Part shown: piece by piece, positions 27,891-38,113 of the stretch
Position numbering within the stretch: position 1 is the first letter of the stretch
Layout of the letters: each line of letters opens with the position of its first letter
Assembly (NCBI GenBank): GCA_009763385.1
Contig: CM019831.1
Location: 15,092,080 to 15,156,079, forward strand
Direction of reading: 5' to 3'
Source: Coix lacryma-jobi var. lacryma-jobi
Taxonomy: Eukaryota; Streptophyta; Magnoliopsida; Poales; Poaceae
DNA: 64,000 nucleotides
Program-made: the position numbers and the translations under genes
Notes under the pieces: generated by a model
Told to the model about the DNA's origin: nothing
Database searches by the model: none
Seen by the model: the letters and a program-made list of their open reading frames with translations, nothing else

Positions 27891-29913
27891 TGAAGGACCG
27901 AATCGGTGACCAGAGGGGGGGGGGTGAATGGGAGCCTCAAATTCAACTTGTGAATCAATTGGCCCTTGTCCCAAAAAATCACCCAAAAGCGTAGACTCAA
28001 AACGACCGGTGAGTTCATGACCTACGAATAGGTGGATACCCTAGGAGATGTCCTAGTGGTACAACGGAACCCCTGGAGAAACACCAAAACCAAGTGCCAA
28101 AGCCAAAAAGCAAAACTGCATAGTCTGCAGATTCGCGGACTGTCCGGGGTCAGGATCTCGGACTGTCTGGAGAACGCCGGACTGTCCGACACTGGGAGTC
28201 CGGACTGTCCGCCGGCAAAAGATCAGAAACAAAATTGATCTGATATAGTTCTGGACGAGTCCCGGACTGTCCACAGGTTTGTACCGCGGACTATCCGTCG
28301 TTCACTTGGTAGTGAACAGTCAGGGGGCTGCACCTGACTGACTCTGCAAAATCCCGACGCGCGGACTATCCGCCGTCAGGTCGTGGACTGTCCGCCAACA
28401 CCCAGAAAGCACAAAATTGCATGGGTTCAAAACCAAATTTGATTCGATCTCAACCAAAACAAAAAGGACTTTGATCAAACTCCTCCCAGATGTTCCTTTA
28501 CGTATTGGGGTGCTAATCCTAAGAAATCGTCGCACCAAACCAAGTCAATCATGAGAAATCCGAGGATCACCAGAAAAGGGGAAGAACGAAGAACGAACGC
28601 GAAATCAGCCTGATCTATGTCGTTAAGAGGTTAGGGAAGAATTCCTTCGGTGAAAAGAAGGAGTTCACGGCATAGAACAAATTGATTCAAGTGGAATCGG
28701 AAATCATCTCTCGGAGAGGGAGAACGAGGCAAATCTCCGGGAGATGTAATACCAAAACGCGAAGAACACGAACACAAAACGCGAATCGATTCAATTCCAG
28801 CCGAAACTCCTCCACACGAGGAGACAACGAGATTATGGTCTCATTTCCTCAAAAGATCCAAATACACAGAGGAATGATTCCTGTCTCTGCAGATCACAGG
28901 CAGCGAGGTATGATTGGAACCTAAGCGAGGGCTAGAGAGAGAGAGAGCTCAGGAAACAAATGCTGCAAGGATAGAGAGAGAGGAGGGGTGCCTCTCTTAT
29001 TTATAGCCTAAAACAATAATCCCCTTCTACCCCTAGATACAAGAGCGAAGCGGCCAACCCTAGGGGTATCCCGGTCCAACTCTGCTGATAGTTGATCCGA
29101 CGGCCAAGCACCTTCCTCATCCTTAGCTTCGCCTCGACGCAAGCCTCAGGATGCCGCCATGTGCCGCCCTGTCCTTTTTGCGGACCTCCCCCCGGTTTTG
29201 AGGCCAAAACCGGGAAACCTGGGCTTCCCCCGGTTTTGAGGTTGAAACCGGGAAACCTGTCCTCCGGCTGAGTTTTGTGGCCCAAACTCAGAAACCCGTG
29301 AGCCCAGGTTTTGAGGCCCAAACCTGGAAACCGTCCTCGCCAAGTTTTGAGACCCAAACTCGGAAACACGTCACCCCGAGTTTTGTGGCCCAAACTCGGA
29401 AACCGTCACCCCGAGTTTTGTGGCCCAAACTCGGAAACCGTCGAGGGTAGATTTTTGAGGCTCAACTACCAAACCCGTGTCGTAGACGGGATGTGGTTCG
29501 CACACTCCTAGTTCCAGCACCGATGTCGGAGCATGTCCAGCCTCCACGCCGGGCATAGTGCATTCACCTTCCTTCTCGGCCTCCTGCCAAGTGTCACGAC
29601 GCCATCACCTTCCTCCCGACTCGGCCGATGCACCGCACATCCCCATGTCCTCTTGCTTGCCGATGCCACGTGCCAGCTACCACAGCTGGTCCTCAGGTCT
29701 CCCAGTCCGTCAGTCCAAGCCTCACGTCCACCCTTCACCGCTCCCGGTCCGTCGGCACAACACGTCTCTACTTGACCTTCACCTCACCTTTGACCACTGT
29801 CTCCGAGCTCCACACCTGCACATCAACACAGCCAAGAAACATGTTGCCCGTTGACCGATCACTCATCACTCAGGAAGGGAACCACAAGGGCACATATCAA
29901 CCTTGTGTTCGCA
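27891..29913 (-). repeat. 3' LTR of copia-1 (left genomic copy)
   Basis: 2023 bp. TATA box TATAAATA (complement of 28998-29005). Eight hairpin units at 29190-29470 in U3. About eight copies of a GGACTGTCC-type quasi-palindrome at 28130-28396 on the R/U5 side. The PPT (TCAAGGGGGAGAT, complement of 29914-29926) lies just outside. Confidence 0.92.
29190..29470 (-). repeat. Array of eight inverted-repeat units in the copia-1 LTR
   Basis: Units start at 29190, 29229, 29268, 29304, 29340, 29376, 29411 and 29446 (period 35-39 bp). Each has the form stem-GTTTTGAGGCCCAAAC-stem followed by GAAACC. Stem pairs differ: CCCGG/CCGGG, CTGAG/CTCAG, CCAGG/CCTGG, CCGAG/CTCGG and GGTAG/CTACC. Unit 5 has one mismatch here but is perfect in the other LTR. 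Confidence 0.88.
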
Positions 29914-31693
29914 ATCTCCCCCTTGATGAGTGCATCGTCAACTCATAGTAACCATAATAAAAAATAAAAGGAAAACAAAAGCAGATAGAAGGAGAAAGCT
30001 CACTCAAGATGTCCAAAAGCCAAGAGAAAAGGCCGAAGAAGACAAATCGAGATAAGCAAAGCTTGGTCCCCAAAGACATGGGCAACGGTTCGACACAACC
30101 AAGCAAAAGATCGGAGCAACAACTCATCGAAGAGCGAAACTCAATCAGAATCAGAGCACAAGACTTGGTTCCCAAAGACATGGGCAACGGCTCGACGCAA
30201 CCAAGTCAAGAATCAAGCTAGTCCTCAAGAAGAGGCAGAAGGGGATCAACACCACTAGCTGAAGGCTCGAGTACCAAATGAAGACTGCATAGAAAGCAAC
30301 TACTGCTAGTCCCTCAAGATAGAGGCACAGAGGCTCAACACAACTAGCAGTAAAGCACGATACCAATCAAAAAATCGCCAAAACATGGTGAAAACAGCTA
30401 GTCCCCCAAGACAGAGGCACAGAGGCTCGACGCAACTAGCTTGAAAAAATCGATACAAATGAAAACTGACTCAGAGAAAGGCATAAATGCTCCCCTCACT
30501 CAAAAGACTCCCCCTCAACAAGTGAAGCATAAATTGCAAATTGTCACCACATCAAGACACACTCCCCTTGGAAAAATTCTCCCCCTTGGGGGCAATTTGC
30601 AAACAAAAGAGAAGGGAAAAGAGCTCAAATGAGCGAAACAGGGCTAGGTCGTGCCTATCGGAGTCAAGCAAATGCACATGAGTCAGAAAATGCATGTTAG
30701 CAGCTTCAGGTATATAATCGATAGAGTGAATAAATGCTCAAAAGAGTGTTGTTCCGACTTCAAAGCAACAAATCAAAAGTGCTAGCAAAGGCTCAAACTG
30801 ATCACCAAATACGAAATATGAGTACATATGCAAAGTGAGCAGTTTTAAGCCGTTCAGATAGGGTTTTCACCATCAAAATAGCATTGAATATGTGTAGACA
30901 GGAAGTCAAACAAGTGCTAAACATGTATACAAGGTGAACTACCCCTAGCACAGTTCAATCATTATGCTATAGAATGAAACATAGACTTGTGTTTTCTGAT
31001 TTTATCGGAGAATATGCAGCGGTTATCACACAAGTTCAATTTCAGCATGTGATTGCGAGAGGTTGAAAGCTTGTCATTGCCTAACTTTTCAACCGAGCTA
31101 AGCCTATGCATATGCAATCAAAAGCTTGAAGCATCGGTTTCGGTCTTACACTACACGGCTCAAGTTTAACTCAAGGTGCTATGAGAAGCAGTCTCGATAC
31201 CGTGATGTGCTGACAAAGCAATCCCATCTCGATCTTTTCAATTCACTAATACTTGGTTCGTTTTAAGTAGAATATGAACAATCGAAGCAAGTGAAGGACT
31301 CAGAACTAGAGACATAGCAACCTAGCATATATGTATAGCATAAGTAACCTCAACACATTCTACACATGCTAGTTGCCAATCTCAATGGTGAACTTGTATC
31401 AAGTTTTAAGATCATTTAGCATGTTCATCATTCTGAAAGATATCTTAGCTCACAACATGTATCAGTGATCAAAGAGAGCCTAAGCTACATGCATCATCAT
31501 ATATCATCGAAGCATACACTAATCAGAGCATAAATTCATTCTAAGGAAAATAGACATGAAGCTCGAAAATGCAAGATGTATACATGATGAAATGCATGCA
31601 GAAAACAGAATCGGAGCAAAACAAAACTAAACAGACTCAAGACCCAAAACAAAAAGGTCAGTCTATGATACAACAAACAAAATGCTTCCCCAT
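29914..31693 (-). other. Non-coding 3' region of copia-1 with stem-loop units
   Basis: Between the pol stop and the 3' LTR there is no intact frame in the place where SIRE elements may carry an env-like ORF. It holds five long stem-loops at 30061-30441: stems GCTTGGT/ACCAAGC, GACTTGGTT/AACCAAGTC, AGCTAGT/ACTAGCT, TACTGCTAGT/ACTAGCAGTA and AGCTAGT/ACTAGCT, around a shared CAAGA.AGAGGCA..CAACAC-type interior. About 30700-31690 is conserved with 37150-38110 of copia-2 although non-coding. Confidence 0.7.
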
Positions 31694-34613
31694 CTAAAAG
31701 GGAAAAAACACACCAAGCTCACCTCTCAACCTAGCAAAAGTTGAGAGATCCAAAGGCTTGGTGAAGATATCCGCAACCTGGTTATGGGTGTCTACATGCC
31801 TAAGGTCAATGTCGCCTTTCGTAGTGATCACGAACAAAGTGAAAGCGAACATCGATGTGTTTGGTCTTGGAGTGAAGAACGGGGTTCTTTGCTACACTAA
31901 TGACAGAAGTGTTGTCGCAAAGCAAAGGGACCCGACTGAAATCTAGACCATAATCACGCAATGTAGCAACCATCCATAAAAGCTGCGAAGTGCAAGAAGC
32001 AGCGACAACATACTCAGCTTCTGTAGTAGACTGGGCTACGTTCGACTGTTTGCGAGAAGACCACGAAACCAAAGAAGAGCCAAGAAACTGACAAGTCCCA
32101 GAAGTAGACTTGCGCTCAAGACGACAGCCAGCAAAATCCGCATCGGAATAACCACAAAGCGAGAGGGTCAAAGAAGAAGAGTACCAAAGTCCGAACTCAG
32201 GAGTGTATCGGAGGTACCTCATGATGCGCTTGACCGCTTGCTTGTGGGAAGTCCGAGGGGACACCTAAAAACGAGCGCATAGACACACAAAAAAGTGTAT
32301 ATCCGGTCTCGTCGCCGTCAGGTACAGGAGCGAGCTGATCATGCCCCTGTACTCCTTCTGGTCAACTGGCTCTCCATCCTGGTCCGCATCCATCGCAGCA
32401 GTAGTCGCCATGGGCGTCGTAAGAGGCTTGGCCTCACCCCGTCGAACTTATTCAAGATGTCCTTCGTGTACTTGCCTTGATGCACGAACGTCCCGTCTCG
32501 GGTTTGCTTGATTTGCAACCTGAGGAAGAAGGTCAACTCACCCATCATACTCATCTCAAACTCTCTGCTCATAGTATCTGCAAACTTGGCAACAAGTGCA
32601 TGAGAAGAGCCACCAAAGATGATATCATCCACGTAAATCTGAATCAAAAGGGTGTCATTGCCTTGCTTGAGGAGAAACAGAGTTTTATCTACCCGTCCCA
32701 TTTTAAAACCCTTGGAGAGCAGAAAAGTTTTCAAACGATCATACCAACTCTCGAGGCTTGTTTCAAACCATATAAAGCTTTTGTAAGTTTGAAAACATGG
32801 TTTGGAAACTTGGAACTCTCGAAACCAGGGGGTTGTCTCACATAAACCTCTTCCTCTATATACCCGTTCAAGAAAGCACTCTTGACATCCATTTGGTAAA
32901 GCTTAAAACCCTTCGAAGTTGCAAAAGCTAGAAGAATCCTAATGGCTTCTAAATGGGCTACAGGGGCAAAGGTTTCCTCATAGTCGATCCCCTCCTTTTG
33001 GCAAAAACCCTAGGCTACTAGCCTAGCCTTGTTCCTTACTACCATCCCATCCTCACCCTGTTTGTTTTTTAAAACCCATTTGGTACCTATAGGGTGGCAC
33101 TCTGGTGGAGGTGGAACTAGGGTCCAAACTTGGTTTCACTCAAAATTTTCTAACTCCTCATGCATGGCATTAACCCAATTAGGATCGGAAAGAGCGTGTC
33201 CAACATCTTTTGGCACAAAAGAAGCAATGAATGCAGAATGAGCAAAGTGGGAGATCTCATACGCTCGCGACCGCGTGACTCGCTGGTCGATGCCGCCGAT
33301 CACCTACTGCGGGGGATGAACCTACTGGACGCTTCGGGGCGCTTGCCTCGCTGAAGTCGCCTCCCCCTCGCCAGATGCTGTCGCTACCTCAGGTGCAGCG
33401 GGTGCTCGCTGGAGAGGTGGCTCTAGAGGACCCCAGGAAGACGAAGTCGTGGAATCGGGTCCTCGAGCTGAAGTAGTCGTCGCAGGGTCAACAGGGGTAG
33501 CCAGTGGAGTTGCTCGGGATCACCCCAATCGGCATCTTCCTGCTCCTCCTCCACAAAGATGGTCTCTCCCAGCTCCTGTTCTCCTGCAACATCAAAAGCA
33601 GAAGAAATACAAGGCATAGTCTCGTCGAATGTGACCTCGCAGGTCTCCACTATCTGGTTAGTTTCAAGGTTAAGAACTCAATAAGCATGCGAATGCGAAG
33701 CATAACCAAGAAACACGCCATCAGCAGAGCGAGATTCAAATTTGTCCAAATTGCCTTGCTTTAGGATAAAGCACTTGCACCCAAACACCCGAAAATGGGA
33801 CACCTTAGGTACCCGTCCAAAACGCAACTCATAAGAAGTCTTTTTCATGAAAGCTCGAAGAAAGATGCGATTTGAAACATGGCAAGCAATGTTGATTGCC
33901 TCGGCCCAAAAATGCCTAGGAGTCCTATGCTCATTGAGCATCGTCCTGGCCATCTCAACAAGGGTCCGGTTCTTGCGCTCAACAACACCGTTCTGCTGGG
34001 GAACATAAGAAGACAACTGATGCTCGATTCCAAGAGAAGAACAGAAGGAGGCAAACTGAGAGTTAACAAACTCAGTACCATTATCGCTACGAATAGCTCT
34101 AATAGTATCAGGGGGAAACTCAATTTTCAACCTCAAGATCAAATCACAAGCAAAAGAGAAAGCTTCATCCTGAGCCTCCATAAAGAACACCCAAGAATAC
34201 CTCGAAAAATCGTCAACGATCACTAGAACGTACCACTTCCCACCCACTGAGCAAACCCAAGCTAGACCAACAGTGTCCATGTGTAGAATCTCGCCGGGTT
34301 GCTTGGTCATCACCTAATTAACAGGTGGGTGAGAAGCAACAACCATCTTCCCGTGACGACAAGGATGGCAAACAAGGTCCTTCTGAAACTTAAGCTTGGG
34401 CAATCCTTGGATTAGGCCAAGTGAGCTAAGTCTTGCAAGCAAGTCAAAGCTCAAGTGACCAAGCCTCCTATGCCACTTCCACAAATCAGAAGAAGGACCA
34501 GCCATCAAACATTTAGCAGAGCCGAAAGAGCGAGAAAAATCGGCTCTGAAAACACGACCAAAAGGAATGATCCAACAAACAAGATCTCCCCGAGGGTCTA
34601 AGACACGACTCAA
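31694..34613 (-). pseudogene. pol: Copia-1 Pol, distal part: integrase, RT, RNase H (multiple lesions)
   Basis: This continues, across the copia-2 insertion, the frame that begins at 46152. In order it has the GAG_pre-integrase zinc region (LWKWHRRLGHLSFDLLARLS; CHPCRHGKM), the integrase core (LHMDTVGLAW; IRSDNGTEF; PQQNGVVERKNRTLVEMART), RT (QMDVKSAFLNGYIEEEVYV; YVDDIIFGG) and RNase H (GYSDADFAGC; STTEAEYVVAA; HSKTKHIDVRFHF). Lesions include TAG at 34314-34316, TGA at 33678-33680, further stops between 33000 and 33400, a frameshift near 32437 and TAG at 32265-32267. In copia-2 the codon at the TAG sites 34314 and 32265 is CAG. The frame ends at TAG 31694-31696. Confidence 0.85.
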
Positions 34614-34615
34614 AC

Positions 34616-36454
34616 TGAAGGACCGAGAAGCAACCAGAAAGCGACCAGAGGGGGGGGGGGGTGAATGGGAGCTTCAAAATTTCCTTTCGGAAACTAGTAG
34701 CCACTGTCCCGAGAATCACCCTGAAAGACAAACCCTAGAGCTTGTTAATGTCCACGACCCTAGATGTAGGGTGGATGCTTCCAACAAGCACAGCGGGACA
34801 CTACACAACTCTAGAAACCCAACGCAAAAACCCAAAACCAGATCCGAGAACGAATGAGCAAACGAAGGATGAATCGGTGCTGAATCAGCAGCATCGGAAG
34901 CTGACTAGCGTCTGATGCCCTAGCACCTGCAGCGTCCGATGTGAGCAGAGCCCTTCAGGAACCTTACTGCATACGCATCGGACGCTGTGAACAGTAAAAT
35001 CTCAGCGTCCGATGGTTTCACTCCGGCGCGTCCGATGAACAACGGAGCGTTCGGTGGTAGCGTCCGATGCTCCTTAGAAACTGTCAGATCCTGACACGTG
35101 GCAACGGAGCCTCCGATGCCAAAGGGGTCAGCGTCCGATGCTACGAACTCGAGCGTCCGATGCCCCCGACGCAGTGCAGTTCTTCCGTGAAATCCACTCG
35201 ATCTTCTCCAAATCAAAAGCACTAGGGCTTAGACTTGATGTGAGAAGTTCCAAGGATGTTAGTGAGCTATCCCACGGGAATCATGGCTCGAACCTAACTC
35301 CAAATCGAGGAATTGGAAGAAATCGGAGCGACGGAGCAAAAACCGATCCAACACAAAAATCGTTCGATCTCCTAGACCGTGAGGTTAGAGGTGAATTCCT
35401 TCGGTGGAAAGAAGTGCCTCACGACCTAGGAAAACTTGGTTCAACCGGATTTGCAAAAGATGAACCGAGCAAAGAGATCAAGCGACGGGAAAATCGTGAA
35501 GAAACGAAGAACGCGAAGAACACGAATCAAAACACGAATCAAGTCATCGATCTGCACTGCAAAGGTGAGGATACGGCCTCACTTCCTCAAATCAACAGTA
35601 CACAGAGGCAAGTTTCTCTGCGGATCTCAGCTAGCTACAGCAGGGGATGGGAGAGCAGGAAACCCTAAGTGCGAAAGAGCAAATGACTGAGATAAGGGGA
35701 GGAGGGTGTCTCCCTACTACTTATCCTAATTCTAACCTAAGTCTATTTCCTACTCTACCCCTCTCTATTCTAATTACAGAGCGAACCAGCTAAACCCTAG
35801 GGTTATTCTGGACCAACTCGGTGGTAGGTGTATCCGACGGCCACGCCCGCTCGACTCAAAGCGTTGCCTCGACGCAACCTCCAGATCGCCGCCACGTGCC
35901 GCCCTCGCTCTGCACCCCCGGTTTTGTGGCCCAAACCGGGAAACCAGCCTTTCCAGCCAACCCCCCGTTTTGAGGCCCAAACCGGGAAACCAGCCCACCA
36001 GCATCTGAGTTTTGAGGCCAAACTCAGCAAACCCTCATCGCCCAGGTTTTGAGGCCCAAACCTGGAAACCGTCCATCCGATGGTTTTTCCCTGGCTCTAG
36101 CACCAAACCGACGTCGTAGATGGGATGCACCTCCCGTGCACCCCGTCCACCGACACGTGTCCCCGAGTCCACGACTCAGGCAACACATGACCGCACTTCT
36201 TCACTTGTCGTCGTCACAGGCTGCCAGCCACCACAGCTGATCCTCGGGCCTCTGGTCCCTCAGTCCAAGCCTCACGTCCGCCCTTCACCACTCCCGGTCC
36301 ATCGGCATGGCACGTCTCTACTTGACCTTCACCTCGCCTTCGATCACTGCATCCGTACTCGACACCTGCACAACACAAGCCAAAGAACATGCGCATCATC
36401 CCAGTTGACAATCACTCATCACTCAGAGACCCGGCATACACCCATGTATCCGCA
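34616..36454 (-). repeat. 3' LTR of copia-2 (left genomic copy)
   Basis: 1839 bp. About ten copies of GCGTCCGATG or its complement at 34905-35165. Four hairpin units at 35917-36065. The PPT TCAAGGGGGAGAT (complement) adjoins at 36455. Confidence 0.92.
35917..36065 (-). repeat. Array of four inverted-repeat units in the copia-2 LTR
   Basis: Units are at 35917-35940 (CCCGG/CCGGG), 35963-35986 (CCCCG/CCGGG, one mismatch), 36005-36027 (CTGAG/CTCAG) and 36042-36065 (CCAGG/CCTGG). Loop and GAAACC follower are the same as in copia-1. The other LTR has three units because two were fused by a deletion. Confidence 0.85.
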
Positions 36455-38113
36455 ATCTCCCCCTTGATGAGTGCATTGTCAACTACTAACACAAATCATA
36501 ATAGAAAGAGAATAAGGAAGAAGGAGAAGGGGAAGGAGAGAACTCGACCAAATGACCCAAAAGCGTAACAAAGCCGAAGAAGGTCAAATGGAAAGAGCGA
36601 AAGAACTTGGTCCCTAAAGACATGGGCAACGGCTCGACGCAACCAAGCAAAGCAAAGCTAGCCCTCAAGAAGAGGTAGAACAGGCTCAACACCGCTAGCA
36701 AACACCAATTGGAAAATCGAAGCAAAATGCTAGTCCCTCAAGATAGAGGCACAGAGGCTTAACACAACTAGCAAAGAAAGCTCGATCCTAATGCAAAATG
36801 CTAGTCCCTCAAGATAGAGGCACAGAGGCTCAACACAACTAGCAAAGAAAGCTCGATCCCAATGCAAAATGCTAGTCCCTCAAGATAGAGGCACAGAGGC
36901 TCAACACAACTAGCAAAGAAAGCTTGATACCAATGCCTTTCGGCCAGCAAGAAACAGCAAAACTCCCCCTTAGTTGAACATCCAGGAGACATGCAAACTC
37001 TCCCTCAAATGAACACTCGGGAAGCACAAATGATTTGCAAATTCTCCCCCTTAGTTGAAAATGCACTAATCAAGTAAAAAACTCTCCCCATCAGAAAAGG
37101 CACCAACAAAAGTGCGAACATGGGAGGTTCTCCCCCTTCCAACATGCATATGAGTCAAAATGCAAGTTAGCAGCTTCAGGCATATATTCAGGAGAATGCA
37201 AAGATGCTCTAAACAGTATAACTCCAATGACTCAACAACAGCATACAAGCTCAGCAAAGGCTCAAACTGATCACCAGATATGAAATATGAACATATGAGC
37301 AGAAATGAGCAGTTTTGAGTCAAAAGGTATTCACCATCAAAATAGCACTAGCAATGTATAAACAGGAGTCTGAACAAGTGCTAAACATGTATACAAGGTG
37401 AACTACCCCTAGCAAAGTTCAATCATCACTTAAGAATGAAACATACACTTGTGAATTCAACTTAGATCGGAGTTGCAGCGGTGAAATTTCACAAGTTCAA
37501 TTATTAGCATGTGATTGCGAGAGGTTGAAAGCTTGTCATTGCCTAACTTTTCAACCGAGCGAAGCCTATGCCGAAGCAATCAGAAGCTTAAAGCTACGGT
37601 TTCGGTCATACACTACACGACTCAAGTTTAACTCAAAGTGCAACGAGAAACCGTCTCGATACCGTGATGTGTTGACAAGCAATCCCATCTCGATCTTTTC
37701 AATTCACTAAAACTTGGTTCAAATTTTAAACATGATATGAACAGACCAAGCAAGTGAATGACTCAGAACTAGAGACATAGCAACCTAGCATATATGAAAA
37801 GCACGAGTAAACTCAACACATCCTACACATGCTAGTTGCATATCTCAATGGTGAACATTTTTAGATTTTAAGTATTTAAGCAAATTCACCATTTCAAAAT
37901 AGCTCAGCTCACAACATGTACTAGTGATCAGAAAGAGCATAAGCTACAAGCATCATCATAAGCATCAGAGCATACTACATAGAGCATAGTTACATTCTAG
38001 TGATTATAGACATGAAGCTCAGAATGTAATTGCGTATGCTAAAATGCAAAAGAAAAGAAAGACAAACGAAAAAGAGTCAGTCTACTATACAAGATCCAAA
38101 ATGTTTCCCCCAT
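36455..38113 (-). other. Non-coding 3' region of copia-2 with stem-loop units
   Basis: It parallels 29914-31693 of copia-1. Stem-loops: 36606-36647 (CTTGGT/ACCAAG), 36657-36699 (GCTAGC/GCTAGC), and three units with TGCTAGT/ACTAGCA arms beginning at 36728, 36799 and 36870, an exact 71-bp period. There is no env-like frame. Hydrophobic minus-strand frames here are translations of the repeats. Confidence 0.7.

Noticed and set aside
29190..29470. Regularly spaced palindromic units resembling a CRISPR array
   Set aside because: The unit is an LTR repeat in a plant retrotransposon. There are no unique spacers or cas genes, and the repeat itself varies from unit to unit.
29897..30366. Hydrophobic minus-strand frames that might be an env-like protein
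   Set aside because: They are short, lack a shared start or signal peptide, and repeat CVEPL..LYLEGL peptides from the hairpin units. There is no continuous frame.
34652..34664. Poly-G tracts at the LTR edges as quadruplex elements
   Set aside because: Single G runs of varying length occur in all four copia LTRs. One run alone does not form an intramolecular quadruplex, and the length variation looks like slippage.
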